From: DATARH01 sp963712835 | GTDB taxonomy: Bacteria; Pseudomonadota; Alphaproteobacteria; ATCC43930; CGMCC-115725 | Assembly (NCBI GenBank): GCA_963712835.1 | Contig: CAVQJJ010000002.1 | Span: forward strand, 682,001-746,000 | Direction: 5' to 3' | DNA: 64,000 bases | Shown here: positions 41,890-50,100 of the stretch, in pieces | How the letters are laid out: each line of letters begins with the position of its first letter | How positions within the stretch are numbered: position 1 is the stretch's first letter | Notes under the pieces: generated by a model | Databases searched by the model: none | What the model saw: only the letters and a program-made list of their open reading frames with translations | Told to the model about the DNA's origin: nothing | Position numbers and translations under genes: made by a program

Positions 41890-42362
41890 TCGACGTCTCC
41901 GTCACCGGGCTTGACCAGGCAGCCGCCCGCTTCGCGGCGCTGCCGCAGACCCTCGCCGCGCGTGTCGCGCAGGAGGTCGAGCGCCTCGGCGGCGTGCTGC
42001 GCGACCGGGTCGAGCGCAAGCTCTCCGGCGAGGTGCTGCAGCGGCGCAGCGGCCGGCTCGCCGCCAGCATCGCCGTCACCGTCCAGCCCACCGCCGCCGG
42101 CGCCAGCGCGACGGTGAGCAGCGACGCGCCCTACGCGGCGATCCACGAATATGGCGGCACCATCCCGGCGCGCACGATCCTGCCGCAAAACGCCCGCGCG
42201 CTGGCCTTCCCGTGGCGCGGCCAGCAGCGCTTCTTCAAGCGCGTGACCGTGCCGGCGGTGACCCTGCCCGAGCGCTCGTTCATGCGCTCGGCGCTCGCAG
42301 AGACCGCGCCGGAAATCCGTGCGGCGCTCGAAACGGCCGCGGCGCAGGCGGTGCAGGGATGA
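41886..42362 (+). CDS. HK97 gp10-like tail/neck protein
   Basis: The 158-residue protein shows the gp10 family layout: LDQAAARFAALPQTLAARVA, then RRSGRLAASIAVTVQPTAAG, YAAIHEYGGTIPARTILPQN and PERSFMRSALAETAPEIRAA. It is likely a neck or tail completion protein. It is coupled at both ends by ATGA-type overlaps (41886-41889; 42359-42362). Confidence 0.82.
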   Translation: MIDVSVTGLDQAAARFAALPQTLAARVAQEVERLGGVLRDRVERKLSGEVLQRRSGRLAASIAVTVQPTAAGASATVSSDAPYAAIHEYGGTIPARTILPQNARALAFPWRGQQRFFKRVTVPAVTLPERSFMRSALAETAPEIRAALETAAAQAVQG

Positions 42363-42793
42363 TCAACCGCGAACCGATCTACGCCGCGCTCTTCGGCCTC
42401 GTCGAGGAAGCCGCCGATTTCGCCGTCGTCGACCGGCGTCTCAGGCATTGGAGCGATGTCTCGCCGGCCGAGCAGCCGGCCCTCTTCATGGCGCAGAAAT
42501 CCGAGCTGGCGAAGATCAACACGCTCGGCGCGCCGACGGTGTGGACGCTGGCGGTCGACCTCTATGTCTACGCCCATTCGAGCGACCCGTACCTGGCGCC
42601 GGCGACGGTGCTCAACCCGCTGCTCGACGCGGTCGAGGCGGCGCTGGCGCCATCGGCGACGACCGGCCTCCAGGATCTCGGCCTGCCGGCGCAAGTCCAG
42701 CATGCCTATATCAGCGGCAAGATCGAGACCGACGAAGGCGTGCTCGGCGACCAGGCCGTCGCCATCGTGCCGATCGAGATTCTGTGCGTGTGA
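42359..42793 (+). CDS. tail completion/terminator-like protein
   Basis: The 144-residue protein (MINREPIYAALFGLVEEAAD; VWTLAVDLYVYAHSSDPYLA; ALAPSATTGLQDLGLPAQVQ) has the size, position and alpha/beta pattern of tail terminator proteins. It starts by ATGA overlap with the gp10-like gene. The assignment is mainly from order. Confidence 0.68.
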   Translation: MINREPIYAALFGLVEEAADFAVVDRRLRHWSDVSPAEQPALFMAQKSELAKINTLGAPTVWTLAVDLYVYAHSSDPYLAPATVLNPLLDAVEAALAPSATTGLQDLGLPAQVQHAYISGKIETDEGVLGDQAVAIVPIEILCV

Positions 42794-42805
42794 AAATCCT
42801 GTGTT

Positions 42806-42883
42806 CGTCTCCCCCGCGAACGCGGGGGCCCAGGGCGAGTGCCGGAACGGTTGCGCTGGGTCCCCGCTTCCGCGCGGAAGCCA
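42806..42883. repeat. dispersed palindromic repeat, CGTCATCCC-related
   Basis: CGTCTCCCCCGCGAACGCGG with GGGGCCCAGG is followed by the inverted arm CTGGGTCCCCGCTTCCGCGC. It fills the gap between the tail terminator-like gene and the next small gene. Confidence 0.6.
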
Positions 42884-42925
42884 GTTAATCGGCATCACCC
42901 AACGCTCAAGCTACCGAGGTCTTCA

Positions 42926-43147
42926 ATGAACGACGCCTCATCCAAGGCGGCGACGCCGGCGCCTGCGCCGGATCAGCCGCCAACCGTGCATGACACGCTC
43001 GTCGAGCGCTGGTGGAACGACCACTTCCCGGGTTCGCCGGTGGCCGCGACCACCGCCGCCTGGAACCATGCTTTCGCCGCCAAGGAAGACCTGAAGCGGC
43101 GGCTAGTTAACGCCTTTGGGGCCACCGCCATCATGGGAGAGAAATGA
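42926..43147 (+). CDS. small phage protein, 73 aa
   Basis: A proline-rich N-terminus is followed by VHDTLVERWWNDHFPGSPVA and WNHAFAAKEDLKRRLVNAFG. Such short proteins before the tail-tube gene are frequent in these prophages; the role is unknown. The start at 42926 has a GAGG site. It ends 1 bp before the next start. Confidence 0.6.
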   Translation: MNDASSKAATPAPAPDQPPTVHDTLVERWWNDHFPGSPVAATTAAWNHAFAAKEDLKRRLVNAFGATAIMGEK

Positions 43148-43148
43148 C

Positions 43149-43916
43149 ATGCAGCTCGCTTTCGGCGCCGGGGCGCTGTGGGGCAACCGCACCGATGTCA
43201 CCGGCTCGGGCATCGGCCCGGACCAGTTCGGCATCCTGCAGGACGTGCAGATCGACTGGGATTGGCAGACCAAGGAGCTTTGGGGCCAGTTCCAGTTTCC
43301 GGTCGATATCGCGCGCGGTCAGGGCAAGATCATCGGCAAGGCCAAGTTCGCCCGCATCTTCGGCGCGATCTATGGCGACCTGTTTTTTGGCCAGACGCCG
43401 GCATCGGGCCAGCTGACCGTCTCGGAGAACGAGGCGGCGAGCGTGCCGGCGACGACGCCCTATACGGTGACCGTCGCCAACGCGTCGAATTTCTCCGACG
43501 ATCTCGGCGTCTTCTACGCGTCGGGCGCCAATGCCGGCGAGCGCTTCACGCGCGTCACGACCCCCTCGGCGGCCGGGCAGTATTCGGTCAACACCGCGAC
43601 CGGCGTCTATACGTTCAGCGCCGGTGACGCCAGCGCCGCGGTGCTGGTCTCGTATCTCTATGCGCCGGGTTCGTCGGGCAAAAAGCTTGTCATCACCAAC
43701 CAGCTGATGGGCTTCACCCCGACCTTCAAGGCGACCTTCTACACCCAGAAATCGACGCTCGGTGTGCCGGCGGGCCTGGCGCTGGTGCTCAACGCCTGCA
43801 CCGCGACCAAGCTGTCGCTCCCCACCAAGACCGACGATTACGAGATCCAGGAATTCGATTTTTCCGCGTTTGCCGACGCCACCGGCACGATCGGCACGCT
43901 CTCGACGCTGGAGTAG
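43149..43916 (+). CDS. major tail tube-like protein
   Basis: The 255-residue protein starts MQLAFGAGALWGNRTDVTGS and includes FGILQDVQIDWDWQTKELWG, then VTNQLM-type beta strands (KLVITNQLMGFTPTFKATFY). The ending DYEIQEFDFSAFADATGTIG suits a tail tube protein. The order, just before the chaperones and tape measure, supports this. Confidence 0.72.
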   Translation: MQLAFGAGALWGNRTDVTGSGIGPDQFGILQDVQIDWDWQTKELWGQFQFPVDIARGQGKIIGKAKFARIFGAIYGDLFFGQTPASGQLTVSENEAASVPATTPYTVTVANASNFSDDLGVFYASGANAGERFTRVTTPSAAGQYSVNTATGVYTFSAGDASAAVLVSYLYAPGSSGKKLVITNQLMGFTPTFKATFYTQKSTLGVPAGLALVLNACTATKLSLPTKTDDYEIQEFDFSAFADATGTIGTLSTLE

Positions 43917-43919
43917 CGG

Positions 43920-44246
43920 GTGACCGAAACAAAAATCACCCTCGGCGGTCGCGATTTCGCGATCGAGCCGTTGAAGCTCGGCCAGCTGCGCGCGCTGCTC
44001 GACGCGCTCGACGATCTGTCGGGGAAATCGGGCGGCGCGGTCGTCGACGCGGCGGCGCGGGTTATCCAGGCCGGTCTCGCACGCGCCATGCCCGACCTGA
44101 CGCTCGACGCCGTGCTCGAGCTCGAAGCGACGATGGAGGAGGTGACCGCTGCGGTCAGCGTCATCCTGCGCGTCGCGGGCCTGGCGAGACAGCAGCCGGG
44201 GGAAGCGAGGCCGGTGACGAGCGAGGCGGCTGCCGCTCTCGGCTAG
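43920..44246 (+). CDS. tail assembly chaperone (G-like)
   Basis: The 108-residue protein from GTG (MTETKITLGGRDFAIEPLKL; GQLRALLDALDDLSGKSGGA) is a typical helical tail chaperone between tail tube and tape measure. In the -1 frame an open reading continues past its stop into the next frame (to 44572), like the G/GT pair of lambda. A G-rich stretch CCGGGGGAAGCG lies at about 44196-44207. Confidence 0.75.
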   Translation: MTETKITLGGRDFAIEPLKLGQLRALLDALDDLSGKSGGAVVDAAARVIQAGLARAMPDLTLDAVLELEATMEEVTAAVSVILRVAGLARQQPGEARPVTSEAAAALG

Positions 44247-44305
44247 CCGCGGTCTACGGCGCGCTCGCCACCGGCTGCTCCTATCCCTACGCCGTCATCG
44301 ACGCG

Positions 44306-44572
44306 ATGACCCTCGCCGAAGCCGGCGAGATTTTTGATTACTGGGCCGAGAACCCGCCCACCTACCTGATGGTGCAGACCATCGCCCGCATGCTCGGCTG
44401 GAAGCCGCCAAACGCCGTAACGCCGCCATTCGCCGAGGTCGCCGCGATGGCGCCGCCGGGCCTGGCGATCGCCGCGAACGGGGCGCTCGGCATGCCGGCG
44501 CCGGTGCTCGATATCGAAACTCTGCGCGCCCGCAACCACGCGCGATTGGCGAATGCCGGCAATCGCCTGTAG
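44306..44572 (+). CDS. tail assembly chaperone, second part (GT-like, possibly made by -1 frameshift)
   Basis: From ATG 44306 the frame gives 88 residues: AEAGEIFDYWAENPPTYLMV and QTIARMLGWKPP. The same frame is open further upstream, reading LAAVYGALATGCSYPYAVID without a good start codon and overlapping the end of the G-like gene. This suggests synthesis as a -1 frameshift extension rather than as a separate protein. Confidence 0.6.
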   Translation: MTLAEAGEIFDYWAENPPTYLMVQTIARMLGWKPPNAVTPPFAEVAAMAPPGLAIAANGALGMPAPVLDIETLRARNHARLANAGNRL

Positions 44573-44600
44573 CCTTCGCGCGACTGCGGGAGGGGCGCGG

Positions 44601-45302
44601 ATGCGGGTGCTGGCGGCGGCCATCATGCTGGTGCTTGTCGCCTCGGCGGGGCGGGGGCTCGCCGCCTCGTCGGCTCCGCCGGCGATCTCGCCCGAGGACG
44701 CCCATGCCGGCTGCGTTCACACTGACCTGCGCCGCTGCATGATTTCGTTGGGCTCGGCGTTCTGGTTCGAGATGAACCTCGTCACGCCGCAGATCGCCCA
44801 TCGCAACGAGCTCGACGTCAACGGCAACACGGCGCATCGCCGGATCACCATCGACGCGAAGATCCTGCATCACCGTGAGACGATCGGTATCAAGCTGACC
44901 CTGGCCTCACCGGCGCCCAACGACGAGGTGGTCAAGGTCACGCTGCACCTGCCGCGCGACCCCGACCTGGCGCACACCGGATCGGAATACGATGAGACGG
45001 AGCTTTACGACGTTGTCGCCGTCGTGCTGGGCAATCGCTGCCCGGCGCTCGACAGGATGGCGCTTTATCGGTTTTACGAGAACAGCCTCAAGCCGCTGGA
45101 AAAGCCCAAGATCGAAACCCGCACCGACGGTTCGTACTATTGGGCGCGATCGACGGTCGATACCGCCGCGGCGCTGTTTTGCGGCGCGATGTTCAGCGTG
45201 CATCGCGCCTCCGACTGGCAGGGTCCTTATATCGGACCGACCAGACCGAACGAGATAATCGTAAAGCGGGCCAAGGGCCTGACGACGATCGACATCGAAT
45301 AA
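44601..45302 (+). CDS. secreted protein of unknown function inserted in tail operon (moron candidate)
   Basis: The 233-residue protein has a signal peptide MRVLAAAIMLVLVASAGRGL then AAS. The mature part reads CVHTDLRRCMISLGSAFWFE, PALDRMALYRFYENSLKPLE and the ending RAKGLTTIDIE, with four or more cysteines. It is not a structural phage type. It sits between the chaperone and the tape measure with its own AGGGGCG site, so it may be a lysogenic-conversion gene. No family is recognised. Confidence 0.65.
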   Translation: MRVLAAAIMLVLVASAGRGLAASSAPPAISPEDAHAGCVHTDLRRCMISLGSAFWFEMNLVTPQIAHRNELDVNGNTAHRRITIDAKILHHRETIGIKLTLASPAPNDEVVKVTLHLPRDPDLAHTGSEYDETELYDVVAVVLGNRCPALDRMALYRFYENSLKPLEKPKIETRTDGSYYWARSTVDTAAALFCGAMFSVHRASDWQGPYIGPTRPNEIIVKRAKGLTTIDIE

Positions 45303-45352
45303 ACGGGGGCCGGCGGCGGCAAGCGCGCCGGGCGCCGGCGTGAGGAGCCATC

Positions 45353-46684
45353 GTGGCCGACACCGTTCAGATCACCATCGCCGCGGATACCAGCGAGGCC
45401 AATGCCTCGATCGCCGGTTTTGGCGGTCAGCTCGCCGAGCTGCGCGCGCCGCTGCTCGCCTTGGGCACGGCGTCGGTTCAAGCGGCGCAGGCTCAGCAGG
45501 ACGCCGTCGAGCAGATGGTGCAGCAGGCGCTGCAGGCGACCCGCGCGATGCAGCAGGTCGACGCCTCCTATGTCGCCGCGTTCAAGAACGACATGCAGGT
45601 GATGGTCGACAGCAAGCAGCTGACCCTGCAGCAGGCGCTCGGTTTCGACATCGAGTATTCGGCCCAGGTCTTCGAGCAGGAGCAGGCGCGCCTCGCGGCG
45701 ATCCGCGACAGCGACGACGCCTCGGTCGCCGACCGCCAGCGCGCCACCGAGATGATGCAGGAGGCCGACGCGCGCTATGTGGAGCAGGCGAGCGAAGCCT
45801 ATCGCCAGCTTGCCGACGGGGCGCGCCGCCAGGCCGACCGCATCGCCCAATCTTACGAAGCGGCGTTCACCCGCGTCGGCGACACGGTGCAGCACACCTT
45901 CAATGACATCCTGACGCGGCAGACCACCTGGGCCAAGGGCATGAACCGCATCGTCCAGGAGGTCGACACCTTCTTCCTTCAGCAGGTCGAGGACATGGCC
46001 GCGAAATGGGCCGCTTCTGGTTTGGCGAGCATCGCCGGCGGCGCGGTGTCGAGCGCCGTCGGCGCGGCGCAGACGACCGGCGCCAGCGGGCTTGGCGCCG
46101 GGCTCACCGCGCTGCTCGGCATCGGCCAACCCGGCGGCCTCTTCGGTACCGGGCTCATGTCGGGCGCCGGCGCCGCGACCGCGACGACGCAGACCGCGGC
46201 GATCACCGCGAACACCACCGCGCTCGCCGCCTCGACCTCGGCGATGACCGCGCTGACCACGGCGCTCACCGGCGCCACCGCGGCCGACAGCGCCGGCTCG
46301 GGCGCCTCGCTCGCCGGCGGCGCCGCGACCGCCGGCGCGGCGGCGGGAGGCGGCGGCTTCTTTTCCTGGCTCGGCGGCCTTTTCAGCTTTGCCGAGGGCG
46401 GCATCGTACCCTCGGCGGCGGGCGGTTGGGCGGTGCCCAATCTCGCCGGCGCGACCCCGGCGCTGCTGCACGCGCGCGAGATGGTGCTGCCGGCCGATAT
46501 CAGCCAAGGTTTGCAGGGCATGATCTCGGCGGGCGGCGCGGGCGATGCGCATTTCCACGCGCATTTCCACGGTCCGGCCGACGCCCCGGCGGTGAGCCGC
46601 TGGTTCCGCGACAACCTCAAGAACAACGCCGGCGCGATCCGCGACCTGTTCCGCCAGAACGCGCTGACCCCGCGGAATTTTTAG
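45353..46684 (+). CDS. tail tape measure protein (short)
   Basis: The 443-residue protein from GTG has a long coiled-coil N-terminus (QMVQQALQATRAMQQVDASY; GARRQADRIAQSYEAAF) and an alanine/glycine/threonine-rich hydrophobic middle. The C-terminus is FSFAEGGIVPSAAGGWAVPN and HAREMVLPADISQGLQGMI, a motif of tape-measure and minor tail proteins. Its small size implies a short tail. Confidence 0.82.
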   Translation: MADTVQITIAADTSEANASIAGFGGQLAELRAPLLALGTASVQAAQAQQDAVEQMVQQALQATRAMQQVDASYVAAFKNDMQVMVDSKQLTLQQALGFDIEYSAQVFEQEQARLAAIRDSDDASVADRQRATEMMQEADARYVEQASEAYRQLADGARRQADRIAQSYEAAFTRVGDTVQHTFNDILTRQTTWAKGMNRIVQEVDTFFLQQVEDMAAKWAASGLASIAGGAVSSAVGAAQTTGASGLGAGLTALLGIGQPGGLFGTGLMSGAGAATATTQTAAITANTTALAASTSAMTALTTALTGATAADSAGSGASLAGGAATAGAAAGGGGFFSWLGGLFSFAEGGIVPSAAGGWAVPNLAGATPALLHAREMVLPADISQGLQGMISAGGAGDAHFHAHFHGPADAPAVSRWFRDNLKNNAGAIRDLFRQNALTPRNF

Positions 46685-46692
46685 GGCCGCAC

Positions 46693-47337
46693 ATGACCGC
46701 AATTTTTCCCGCGCTGCCGGGCCTCGGCTGGAGCGTGAGCAAAGCGCCGCGCTTTGCGACCCGCATCCAGCGCGCTGTCTCGGGCCGCGAGCTGCGTGTG
46801 CTCGACCAGCCGAACCCGATCTGGACCTGGACGCTGACCTACTCGATGCTGCGCGACGAGCACGACACGCGCGCCGTGAGCGGCCCCGGAATCGGCTATG
46901 ACGAGCTGCGCACGCTGATGGGGTTCTTTCTGCAGCAGCAAGGCTCGTTCCAGCCTTTCCTGTTCGACGACCCGACCGACGACACCGCAACGGGCCAGGC
47001 GATCGCCACCGGCGACGGCGGCGCCACGGTATTCCAGCTCGTCCGCACCATGGGCGCGGCGCTGCCGGGCGGCGGCTTCGCCGAGCCGATCACCGCGCCC
47101 AACGTGGTCTCGACGATCTATTTCGATGGGGTGCGCCAGAGCGCCTCCGGCTACAGCGTCGACCCGGCGACCGGCCTCGTCACCTTCGCCAGCCCGCCGC
47201 CCGCCGCCCAGTCCATCACCGCCGATTTCACCTATTACTTCCGCGTCCGCTTCGCCGACGACACCGCGAGCTTCGAGAACTTCCTCTACCAGCTCTGGGC
47301 GCTGAAGCAGGTGAAGCTGCAATCGGTCTTTGTCTGA
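46693..47337 (+). CDS. DUF2460 phage tail protein
   Basis: The 214-residue protein has the DUF2460 outline: LPGLGWSVSKAPRFATRIQR, YDELRTLMGFFLQQQGSFQP, FLFDDPTDD and the end FRVRFADDTASFENFLYQLW. In gene transfer agents and related phages this is a distal tail component just before the hub proteins. It starts 8 bp after the tape measure. Confidence 0.88.
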   Translation: MTAIFPALPGLGWSVSKAPRFATRIQRAVSGRELRVLDQPNPIWTWTLTYSMLRDEHDTRAVSGPGIGYDELRTLMGFFLQQQGSFQPFLFDDPTDDTATGQAIATGDGGATVFQLVRTMGAALPGGGFAEPITAPNVVSTIYFDGVRQSASGYSVDPATGLVTFASPPPAAQSITADFTYYFRVRFADDTASFENFLYQLWALKQVKLQSVFV

Positions 47338-47348
47338 GCGAGGCTCCC

Positions 47349-48269
47349 ATGAGACCCGCATCCGCGGCGCTGCAAAGCTATCTCGCCGCCAACGATACGT
47401 TTCTCGTCATCGACCTCTACACCTTCGCGCTGCCGTCGGGCGAGGTGCTGCGCTATTCGGGCTGGACGACGCCGCTCGCCATCCCCGGCGCCGCCTTCGC
47501 CGCCGGCAGCCTCAATTACAACGCTACCCAGTATACCGATTTCGCGCTCGGGCCCCGGTTCGACCGCTCGAAGGTCACGACCAAGATCGGCATCGAGCCG
47601 ACCGAGCTCGACATCTCGATCCTCGCCGGCGCTGGCGATCTCGTCGGCAATGCCGGCTTCGCCGACGCGGTGCGCACGGGGCAGTTCGACGGCGCGACCG
47701 TCGAGCTCGACCGGCTCTTCGCGCCGCCGCAACCTGACGGCTCTGGCACGCCGGCGACGAGCCTCGGCGCGATCGTCTGGTTTTACGGCCGGGTCGCCGA
47801 GACTGATGTCGGCCGCAGCCGGATCGAGATGAAGGTGAAATCGCTGCTCAACCTGTTGGCGCAACAGCAGATGCCGCGCCGGCTCTACCAGGCGGCTTGC
47901 ACCCATGTCTTCGGCGACGCGATGTGTACCTTCAACCGCGCGAGCCTGGCGGCCAACGTGACCGCCGAGGCGGGCTCGACCCAGGCGGTCATCGTCACCT
48001 CGCTCAGCCCGAGCCCGACGACGCTTTACGACCAGGGCACGATCGTCGCCGCCAGCGGCGCCAATACCGGCCAGACGCGCACGATCGCCCAGCTGTCCGG
48101 CGGCAGCGTCGCGCTGCTCAAGGCGTGGCTGGAACCCGTCGCGGTGGGGGACGGGTTCCAGCTGCTGCCGGGCTGCGACCACACCGTCGCGACCTGTCAG
48201 AACACGTTCAACAACCTGATCCATTACGGCGGCTTTCCGTACATACCGCCGCCCGAGCTTGCGGTGTGA
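47349..48269 (+). CDS. DUF2163 / BR0599-family tail protein
   Basis: The 306-residue protein shows SALQSYLAANDTFLVIDLYT-like opening (PASAALQSYLAANDTFLVID), GIEPTELDISILAGAGDLVG, and the cysteine-containing C-terminal ACTHVFGDAMCTFNRASLAA and GCDHTVATCQNTFNNLIHYG, the hallmark of this family (iron-sulfur or zinc binding in the GTA hub). It follows DUF2460 as usual. Confidence 0.9.
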   Translation: MRPASAALQSYLAANDTFLVIDLYTFALPSGEVLRYSGWTTPLAIPGAAFAAGSLNYNATQYTDFALGPRFDRSKVTTKIGIEPTELDISILAGAGDLVGNAGFADAVRTGQFDGATVELDRLFAPPQPDGSGTPATSLGAIVWFYGRVAETDVGRSRIEMKVKSLLNLLAQQQMPRRLYQAACTHVFGDAMCTFNRASLAANVTAEAGSTQAVIVTSLSPSPTTLYDQGTIVAASGANTGQTRTIAQLSGGSVALLKAWLEPVAVGDGFQLLPGCDHTVATCQNTFNNLIHYGGFPYIPPPELAV

Positions 48270-48271
48270 CG

Positions 48272-48706
48272 ATGGAGCCTGCTGGATGTGTGCGCGCGGC
48301 CGTGGTCGCCGAGGCGCAATCTTGGCTCGGCACGCCGTTTCATCATCAGGGGCGGGTCAAGAACGGCGGCGTCGATTGCGCGATGCTGCTCGCCGAGGTC
48401 TACCACCGCTGCGGGCTGGTGCCCTCGATCGACCCCGGCTACTACCCGCCGGATTGGCATCTGCACCGCGACGCCGAGCGCTATCTCGAAAAGCTGCTGC
48501 CGTACGCGCGGGAGCTTGCCGGCCCGCCATTGCCGGGCGATGTGGCGGTGTTTCGCTTCGGCCGCACCTTCTCGCACGGCGCGATCGTGATCGAGTGGCC
48601 GCGCCTCATCCACGCCTATTGGCAGCGCGGTGTCGTCTGGGGCGACGCCAAGCTCAACCCGCTCGTGGATCACAAGGTGCGCTTTTTCGGAGTCATAAAT
48701 GTTTGA
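48272..48706 (+). CDS. NlpC/P60 tail peptidase
   Basis: The 144-residue protein has the NlpC/P60 catalytic cysteine in GVDCAMLLAEVY and the histidine in FSHGAIVIEWPRLIHAY. LGTPFHHQGRVKNG is the entry motif. Tail-tip peptidases of this type cut peptide cross-links during DNA injection. It overlaps the next gene by 8 bp. Confidence 0.9.
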   Translation: MEPAGCVRAAVVAEAQSWLGTPFHHQGRVKNGGVDCAMLLAEVYHRCGLVPSIDPGYYPPDWHLHRDAERYLEKLLPYARELAGPPLPGDVAVFRFGRTFSHGAIVIEWPRLIHAYWQRGVVWGDAKLNPLVDHKVRFFGVINV

Positions 48707-50087
48707 CGTAGCGCCGGGCGGCAAGGGCGGCGGGCCGACCCCGTTCGTCAACGCCTTCATGAACCCGACGATCGGCTCGCTGCGCTACAACACCAGCCAG
48801 GCGGGCAGCCCGATCTTTATCTGCTACGGCACGCAGCGCGTCTCGGTGAACCTGCTCGAGTTCTGGAATTTCCAAGGTCACGGCGGCAACAGCAGCCCCG
48901 GCGGCAAGGGCTTCGGCAGCAGCGGCGGCAAGAAAGGCGCGAACCAGCAATACACGGTCGATGTCGCCTTTGGCATCTGCCAGGGGCCGGTCGGTTTCAC
49001 CGGCTCGATCTACGGCGATCTCGGGCAGAACCGCATCTGGGCGAATGGCGGCGTCGCCTTTGGCCTCGGCAATGCCGGGCTCAACGGCTATGCCGGCGGT
49101 GACGGCCAGTCGCCCGACCCGGTCTTCGCCAGCTCCGATGTCAACCAGCCGGTGATCGGCTATTCCGGCACCTGCTACGTGACCGGCACGCCGATGAACC
49201 TCGGCTCGTCCTCGGCGCTGCCCGACATCTCGTTCGAGATCACCGGCTTCGAAGTCGCCACCGCCGGACCGGGCTTCCCGGACGACGCGCGCCCCGACCT
49301 GATCGTCGCCGATCTGTTGACCAATTCGCGCTACGGCGCCGGCTTTCCCGCCGCCAATCTCGACAGCGCCGGCTCGCTCGCCGATTGGGGCAACTATTGC
49401 CAGGCGGCGCAGATCGCGATGTCGCTGCTGCTCGACAAGCAGCAGCCGGCGGCGCGCTGGATCGAGGAGATGACCGACCTCACCGTGGCCGCCGTGCTCT
49501 GGTCGGGGACGCTGTTGAAGATCATCCCTTACGGCGACCAGCCGCTCACCGCCAACGGCGCGAGCTGGACGCCCGATTTGACCTGGCAATACAGCCTCGG
49601 CGATTCCGATTTCCTGCCCTGGTCCGCCGATGGGAGTTCGGCCAATGGGAGTTCGGGCGGCGACGGCGGCTCCGACCCGGTGCTGTTGACTCGCAGCGAC
49701 CCGTCACAGGCGACCAACTGGCTCTCGGTCGAGTACATGGACGCCGACAACAGCTACAACCCGCAGATCATCGCCGCCTTCGACCAGGGCACGATCGACG
49801 CCTACGGGCTGCGCACCGAGCCGTCGATCCAGGCGCACGAGTTCACTAACCCGACCAGCGCCACCGTCTCCGCGCAACTGATGCTCCAGCGCCGGCTCTA
49901 CGTGCGCAACACCTACCAGTTCAAGCTCGGCTGGAAATACGCGCTGCTGGAGCCGATGGACATCGTGCTGATCACCGATGCCGCGCTGGGGCTCGCCGCC
50001 GCGCCGGTGCGCGTCACCCAGATCGACGAAGACGACAATGGCGAGCTTACCGTCACCGCCGAGGAGATCCCAGGGGTAACGCCATGA
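48699..50087 (+). CDS. tail tip / baseplate hub protein, N-terminal part
   Basis: The 462-residue protein (PTIGSLRYNTSQAGSPIFIC; LRYNTS then YGTQRVSVNLLEFWNFQG; VAFGICQGPVGFTGSIYGDL) resembles the host-specificity or hub protein of alphaproteobacterial phages. It has the segment LADWGNYCQAAQIAMSLLLD and a C-terminus YALLEPMDIVLITDAALG. Homologues are often single long chains that continue with the next frame's sequence, so this and 50101-50949 may be a split gene. Confidence 0.78.
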   Translation: MFDVAPGGKGGGPTPFVNAFMNPTIGSLRYNTSQAGSPIFICYGTQRVSVNLLEFWNFQGHGGNSSPGGKGFGSSGGKKGANQQYTVDVAFGICQGPVGFTGSIYGDLGQNRIWANGGVAFGLGNAGLNGYAGGDGQSPDPVFASSDVNQPVIGYSGTCYVTGTPMNLGSSSALPDISFEITGFEVATAGPGFPDDARPDLIVADLLTNSRYGAGFPAANLDSAGSLADWGNYCQAAQIAMSLLLDKQQPAARWIEEMTDLTVAAVLWSGTLLKIIPYGDQPLTANGASWTPDLTWQYSLGDSDFLPWSADGSSANGSSGGDGGSDPVLLTRSDPSQATNWLSVEYMDADNSYNPQIIAAFDQGTIDAYGLRTEPSIQAHEFTNPTSATVSAQLMLQRRLYVRNTYQFKLGWKYALLEPMDIVLITDAALGLAAAPVRVTQIDEDDNGELTVTAEEIPGVTP

Positions 50088-50100
50088 CCGCGGTGACCCC

